Below, piece by piece: positions 60,358 to 64,000 of a stretch of DNA of 64,000 nucleotides (position 1 is its first letter; every line of letters begins with the position of its first letter). A model generated the notes under the pieces. It was given only the letters and a program-made list of their open reading frames with translations, made no database searches and was not told where the DNA came from. A program made the position numbers and the translations under genes. Source of the stretch: Streptomyces venezuelae (GTDB taxonomy: Bacteria; Actinomycetota; Actinomycetes; Streptomycetales; Streptomycetaceae); assembly GCF_008642295.1 (NCBI RefSeq), contig NZ_CP029190.1:992001-1056000 (forward strand), in the 5' to 3' direction.

Positions 60358-61416
60358 CTACCGGCCCACCACGGGGACGCCCTCGGGGCGGCCGTGGAGC
60401 AGGGCCGCGATGTGGTCCGCGCAGCGGAGGGCCGCCGTGGCCATGCCGGTCCGGGTCATCCCGGCGACATGCGGGGTCAGCAGGGCACGGGGAACGCCGA
60501 ACAGCGGTGAGGCGAACGCGGCGTGCTCGTGCGCGAAGGTGTCGACGGCCGCTGCCGCGAGCGGGTGCGCGGGGTCGCGCAGCGCGTCGGCCAGCGCCTG
60601 CTCGTCGACGATGCCTCCCCGGGCGGTGTTCAGCAGGATCGCCCCGGGGCGCATCAGCGCCAGCTCGGCCCGGCCGATCAGGCCGCGGGTCTGCGGAGTG
60701 AGGGGCAGGTGCAGGGAGACCACGTCACTGGTCGCGAGCAGGTCGGCGAGGGAGCCGGCCGGCTGCACCGGGCCCTCGGAGGGGCGCCGGGAGAGCCCCT
60801 GGACGGCCATGCCCAGGGCGGTCGCCCGCTCGGCGAGGGCCAGTCCGATGCGGCCCAGTCCGACGATGCCCAGGGTCAGCTCCGACAGCTCGCCCGGCGG
60901 CGCGGCCGGTGCCCGCCAACTTCCCTGATGGGAGGATTCGTTGTACGCCGTGAGATCGCGGCTCAGGGTCAGCAGCTGGGCCAGCGCGAACTCGGCGACC
61001 GCGGTCGCGTTGGAACCGGGTGTGTGGGTGACGGCGACCCCGTGCCGGGCGGCGGCCGGCAGGTCGACGTGGTCGGTGCCCGCGCCGGCCCGCCCGACCA
61101 CCCGGAGCCGGTGTGTCAGGCCGGGGCCGGTGGCAGCGGCGAGGAAGGTCTCGCGCAGGGGCACGCCGGCCCGTGACTTGACGGCGTCGTGGCCGAGCCC
61201 GTCCCGGACGGTCTCGGCAAGCAGCGCGGACTCGTCGAAGGGGTCGAATTCGGTGAACTCCACGCGGCCGGCCCAGGCGGCCCGGGTCCCCGCGGGGTCG
61301 GTCACCCGGCGCAGGTTGAGGGTGAGGTCCAGCCCGTGCCCGAGCAGCCGTTCCAGCTCCCGGCCGAGCAGCTCACCGGGAGCCGCGTCCAACAACAGAA
61401 CCCGGGCCCGCCCCAT
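60358..61416 (-). CDS. D-isomer-specific 2-hydroxyacid dehydrogenase
   Basis: 352 aa, ATG 61416. NAD-binding loop in LGIVGLGRIGLALAERA; substrate/NAD region VGRAGAGTDHVDL, PGSNATAVAEFALA; the catalytic Arg in NTARGGIVDEQAL; the Glu/His region ending LLTPHVAGMTRTGM. Matches the phosphoglycerate-dehydrogenase/hydroxyacid superfamily; length is typical of short members without an ACT domain. It follows YihY by 30 nt. Substrate unknown. Confidence 0.88.
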   Translation of the reverse strand: MGRARVLLLDAAPGELLGRELERLLGHGLDLTLNLRRVTDPAGTRAAWAGRVEFTEFDPFDESALLAETVRDGLGHDAVKSRAGVPLRETFLAAATGPGLTHRLRVVGRAGAGTDHVDLPAAARHGVAVTHTPGSNATAVAEFALAQLLTLSRDLTAYNESSHQGSWRAPAAPPGELSELTLGIVGLGRIGLALAERATALGMAVQGLSRRPSEGPVQPAGSLADLLATSDVVSLHLPLTPQTRGLIGRAELALMRPGAILLNTARGGIVDEQALADALRDPAHPLAAAAVDTFAHEHAAFASPLFGVPRALLTPHVAGMTRTGMATAALRCADHIAALLHGRPEGVPVVGR

Positions 61417-61446
61417 TCAAGATCCCCCCTCGTCCCGGACCGGACC

Positions 61447-62364
61447 CTACCGCGCCCGGCCGGACGGCTGGTGGCGCGGGGGGCTGCCGAGGCGGCCGGA
61501 CAGAAAGGGTTCCTGGGCCAGCACGGCGCCCGCGCTGATGGCGATGGCCACCGCCACGCAGAGCACGATCAGCCACGAGAGCAGTACGAAGGTGGAGCCG
61601 ACGGAGCCGTATTCGGCCAGGGCGCGGTTGAGCGCCCGGGGCATGTAGAAGCGTGCGCCGATGGACAGGGCGGTGGTGGCGGCTGCTGCCAGGAGGGCTC
61701 CGGGCAGCAGCGGCGCCCACCCGATCAGGCCGCCCAGCAGCAGGTGCTGGGTCCACCACCACAGGAGCGTCTGGGCCAGCAGGGTGCACGGGACGGCCAG
61801 CCACAGCCCGAGGCCGAACCCCTGGCGCACGGGCGCCTGGAAGAGCATGAAGCCCAGCCAGACCGCGATCCAGGCCGGCCAGCGCCAGACCGCGATCCTG
61901 GTCTTGACCCGCGGAATCCCCCAGGCCCGCTTGCACAGGCGTTGCATGGCCCGGCTGACGGCGGTGGCGGCGAGCAGCGTCATCACAGCGCCCACCACCC
62001 CGGTGGCCTGCTGCAACTGCTCCGACGTGGGCCGGAACACCGCCTCCAGTTCGGCGTTCGCGGGGCCGGTCAGGCCGAAGACCGCACGGACGGAACGGAC
62101 CAGCTGCTCGCGCAGCGAGGCCGGTGCGAACGAGGCGAAGACAAAGAGCAGGGGGATCGCGGTCAGGAAGCACTGCGCCGCCAGCCGGGTGGCGGAGTCG
62201 AAGATGTTCACCGAGACCATCCGCGCCACGAGGCGCGTGATGACCGGGAAGCGGGATTCGGCCCGGCCCGCGTGCCGCTTCGCGGTGGCGGTCAGGTCAC
62301 GGGACCGTCCCCGCCACCGGGCCAGCCGGCCCGCGGCAGGCGCCTTGGGCTGCTCCTGCTGCAA
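61447..62364 (-). CDS. YihY/virulence factor BrkB family membrane protein
   Basis: 305 aa from TTG 62364, which has GGAAGGAGC 8 nt upstream. Six membrane segments follow a basic tail. Family region: FDSATRLAAQCFLTAIPLLF, and GWAPLLPGALLAAAATTALS, with the pattern YGSVGSTFVLLSWLIVLC near the end. BrkB proteins are of uncertain function; some were once called RNase BN. It is the first of a four-gene minus-strand run. Confidence 0.85.
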   Translation of the reverse strand: MQQEQPKAPAAGRLARWRGRSRDLTATAKRHAGRAESRFPVITRLVARMVSVNIFDSATRLAAQCFLTAIPLLFVFASFAPASLREQLVRSVRAVFGLTGPANAELEAVFRPTSEQLQQATGVVGAVMTLLAATAVSRAMQRLCKRAWGIPRVKTRIAVWRWPAWIAVWLGFMLFQAPVRQGFGLGLWLAVPCTLLAQTLLWWWTQHLLLGGLIGWAPLLPGALLAAAATTALSIGARFYMPRALNRALAEYGSVGSTFVLLSWLIVLCVAVAIAISAGAVLAQEPFLSGRLGSPPRHQPSGRAR

Positions 62365-62452
62365 TGGCGCTGCTCCTTCCCTGGGACCAGGGTGGCGGAC
62401 GGCCGACCGGGCGGCATCTCGGCCACCGGCGTCCCGGCGACCGGGCGCGTCC

Positions 62453-62488
62453 GGCGGTCCGGCGGTCCGGCGGTCCGGCGGTCCGGCG
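62453..62488 (+). repeat. 8-bp tandem repeat (GGCGGTCC) x 4.5
   Basis: GGCGGTCC is repeated four times plus GGCG in the 260-nt gap between YihY and the DUF6325 gene. It sits about 90 nt before YihY's start and 135 nt before the next gene. Confidence 0.65.
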
Positions 62489-62624
62489 CACGAGGTGCGG
62501 TACCCCGTACCGGGTGCTGCAATGGTGAGCAGGGCCGTACGCCGCCGTCTGCGCGGCGTGACGCACCGTCGGCATCAGCCGCGGCAGCCGCGGCCCGTCC
62601 CCGATGCGCTCGTGAGGAGTGGCC

Positions 62625-63089
62625 ATGGGCGAGGACCTGACGGAGCTGGAAGAGATGGGCCCCGTCGACTACCTGGTCGTCGAGTTCCCCGGCAACCGGA
62701 TGACGGGCGAGGGTTTCCCCCTGCTCCTCGATCTGGTCGAACGCAATGTCATCCGCATCCTCGATCTGCTCTTCGTCCGCAAGGACGAGGACGGCACGGT
62801 CACCGCACTCGAACTGCAGGACCTCGGGGACGAGGTGGACCTCTCCGTCTTTGCGGGTGCCTCGTCCGGGCTGCTGGACCAGGGTGACATCGATGAGGCC
62901 GGCGCCGCGCTGGAGCCCAACAGCTCCGCGGGAATCCTGGTGTACGAGAACGTCTGGGCGGCACCGTTCGCCCGGGCCATGCGGCGCAGCGGTGCGCAGC
63001 TGGTGGCCAACGGACGCATTCCCGTCCAGGCGCTGCTGGCCTCGCTGGACGCCGTGGAGGGCACGACCCCGGGTGGTCGGGCCGCCTGA
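62625..63089 (+). CDS. DUF6325 family protein
   Basis: 154 aa from ATG 62625, with GAGGAG 6-11 nt upstream; GTG 62619 is an in-frame alternative. Family pattern: GPVDYLVVEFPGNRMTGEG, RILDLLFVRKDEDGTV, AGASSGLLDQGDIDEAG, NSSAGILVYENVWAAPFARA and LVANGRIPVQALL. Soluble; unknown function. It starts a three-gene set with SHOCT and DUF7144 proteins, 40 and 19 nt apart, repeated in many Streptomyces genomes. Confidence 0.85.
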   Translation: MGEDLTELEEMGPVDYLVVEFPGNRMTGEGFPLLLDLVERNVIRILDLLFVRKDEDGTVTALELQDLGDEVDLSVFAGASSGLLDQGDIDEAGAALEPNSSAGILVYENVWAAPFARAMRRSGAQLVANGRIPVQALLASLDAVEGTTPGGRAA

Positions 63090-63129
63090 TTCCGGGCTCC
63101 GCCCGCACACCCCTTGGGAGTTGATTGAC

Positions 63130-63417
63130 ATGGGACTTCTCCGTGGCGTCGCCCGCACCGCTGCGGTGGCCGGAACGGCCACCGCCGTGTCCAACCGGGT
63201 ATCGCGGCGGCAGGCGGGCCGCTGGGCCCAGCAGGAGGAGCAGCAGCAGGTGCAGCAACAGCAGCAGTACGCCCCTCCGCCGGCCGCGCCCCCTCCCCCG
63301 CCCGCCGACGACATGACCGTCAAGATGGACCAGCTCAAGCAGCTGGGGGACCTGAAGGCCCAAGGCGTGCTGACCGAGGAGGAGTTCGAGGCCCAGAAGC
63401 GCAAGATCCTCGGCTGA
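63130..63417 (+). CDS. SHOCT-domain protein
   Basis: 95 aa, ATG 63130. N-terminal short helix (VARTAAVAGTATAVSNRVSR), a Gln/Pro-rich linker (QQQVQQQQQYAPPPA), and the C-terminal SHOCT motif: MDQLKQLGDLKAQGVLTEEE then FEAQKRKILG. SHOCT is a short oligomerisation or membrane-associated domain. It probably works with DUF6325 and DUF7144 partners. Family function unknown. Confidence 0.88.
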   Translation: MGLLRGVARTAAVAGTATAVSNRVSRRQAGRWAQQEEQQQVQQQQQYAPPPAAPPPPPADDMTVKMDQLKQLGDLKAQGVLTEEEFEAQKRKILG

Positions 63418-63436
63418 TCCCCGGAAGGAGCCTGTC

Positions 63437-63874
63437 ATGAGCAGCAACGTGGGCGCAGCCCACCCCGGTGCCGGTGGGAAGAGCACGGCGAACGCAGGCG
63501 GCATGGGCAGCGGCTGGCTGCTGTTCGCGGGCGCCATGATGATCATCGGTGGCTGTATGGGCATCGTCGAGGGCATCGCCGCCCTCGTCAACGACGAGGT
63601 GTTCATCTACACCCGCAACTACATCTACGCCTTCGACCTCACCGGCTGGGGCTGGATCCACGTGATCCTGGGCGCCTTCGTCGTCTGTGCCGGCGCGGCG
63701 GTGCTCCAGGGGGCCAGGTGGGCCAGGATCACCGGTGTGGTGCTGGCCTCGCTGGTCATGATCGTGAACTTTATGTGGCTGCCGTACGCGCCGTTCTGGG
63801 CGCTGGTGCTGATCGCCCTCGACGTGATCATCATCTGGGCCCTGTGCAAGGCTCCCCACCCCGAGGAGCTCTGA
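63437..63874 (+). CDS. DUF7144-like membrane protein
   Basis: 145 aa, ATG 63437, with GGAAGGAG upstream. Four membrane segments: LLFAGAMMIIGGCMGIVEGI, GWIHVILGAFVVCAGAAVLQ, ITGVVLASLVMIVNFMWL and FWALVLIALDVIIIWALC. The segment NYIYAFDLTGWGWIH is typical. Small integral membrane protein of unknown function, in the SHOCT cluster. Confidence 0.85.
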   Translation: MSSNVGAAHPGAGGKSTANAGGMGSGWLLFAGAMMIIGGCMGIVEGIAALVNDEVFIYTRNYIYAFDLTGWGWIHVILGAFVVCAGAAVLQGARWARITGVVLASLVMIVNFMWLPYAPFWALVLIALDVIIIWALCKAPHPEEL

Positions 63875-63880
63875 CCCGCC

Positions 63881-64000
63881 ATGACGGGTGAAGGCGGCGC
63901 AGGCGCAGTGGGCCCCGGTCCGGATCCCGCCCGTACGCCGGGCGGCGCGGGCGGCGCGGGTGACGAGCACTCCGAACTCGTGGAGCTCCGCGCCCGGGTC
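63881..64000 (+). CDS. N-terminus of an unidentified protein (partial)
   Basis: ATG 63881, six nt after the previous stop, begins a frame that runs off the window. It encodes a flexible Gly/Ala-rich lead and then EHSELVELRARV, a coiled-coil-like start seen in Streptomyces membrane proteins. Too short to classify. Confidence 0.5.
   Translation, partial: MTGEGGAGAVGPGPDPARTPGGAGGAGDEHSELVELRARV

Overview
The window is 64 kb of very GC-rich chromosomal DNA from an actinomycete, almost certainly a Streptomyces. The signs are third-position G/C in nearly every gene, many GTG/TTG starts, rare TTA (bldA-type) codons in a few accessory genes, several SpoIIE/PP2C-type phosphatases, Tat and lipoprotein signals, an aerobic cobF, monomeric isocitrate dehydrogenase, and families typical of the genus (DUF6434/SAP, MAB_1171c, DUF6325, SHOCT). 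I see no phage, plasmid, CRISPR array or rRNA. The only RNA gene is a tRNA-Pro(GGG). The species cannot be read from the sequence.

Layout. 1-8 kb: the tail of an unknown gene, a degenerate galactokinase-like protein, a secreted PF04185-type phosphoesterase, an MFS transporter, a MazG-like protein, an SDR, then a TetR regulator divergent from a DrrC-like UvrA paralogue across a 29-bp palindrome. 8-16.5 kb: a DHFR-family protein, SAP and DM13 proteins, a P450 with an altered I-helix, a membrane SpoIIE phosphatase, a metal-dependent cyclase, and a large AcoR-GAF/GAF/PP2C/HATPase protein. 16.5-24.5 kb: a complete sugar ABC importer, an ABC exporter with an upstream P450, and a pentapeptide-repeat membrane protein. 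24.5-33 kb: a maltokinase-cap-like protein, a PAP2 phosphatase, tRNA-Pro, DUF309, a broken VOC gene, lutABC, cobF and a CefD-like aminotransferase. 33-44.6 kb: a GH71 alpha-1,3-glucanase, a DMT transporter, a CorA-like-topology membrane protein, a mini STAND-like protein, a Tat-exported L-glutamate-oxidase-like flavoenzyme, a membrane-tethered MazF-like protein, a GNAT gene split by a MITE-like element, icd and DUF805. 44.6-56 kb: a secreted serine protease, a VWA lipoprotein, an MBL protein, three secreted cell-wall enzymes (NlpC/P60, transglycosylase-like, M23), and an XRE - ImmA/IrrE - MAB_1171c operon. 56-64 kb: a SpoIIE phosphatase, an ATP-grasp-like protein, a universal stress protein, a methyltransferase, a Mop/TOBE regulator, a D-2-hydroxyacid dehydrogenase, YihY, and a DUF6325/SHOCT/DUF7144 membrane-stress cluster.

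How the parts work together. The strongest functional units are lutABC (lactate oxidation, overlapping genes), the sugar ABC importer (overlapping genes), the TetR/UvrA-like resistance pair, and the exported cell-wall set at 49-53 kb. In that set the first two enzymes carry a C-terminal five-repeat module that is identical over 644 bp except for one base. The XRE/ImmA/MAB_1171c operon follows directly, and two of its genes carry TTA codons.

Two small elements have visibly damaged genes. A 162-bp inverted-repeat element sits in a GNAT gene (excising it restores a 181-aa protein). A roughly 32-35 bp palindromic element sits in a VOC gene (excising it restores frame). These two insertions, the duplicated repeat block and the MazF-like and STAND-like fragments are the most noteworthy observations.
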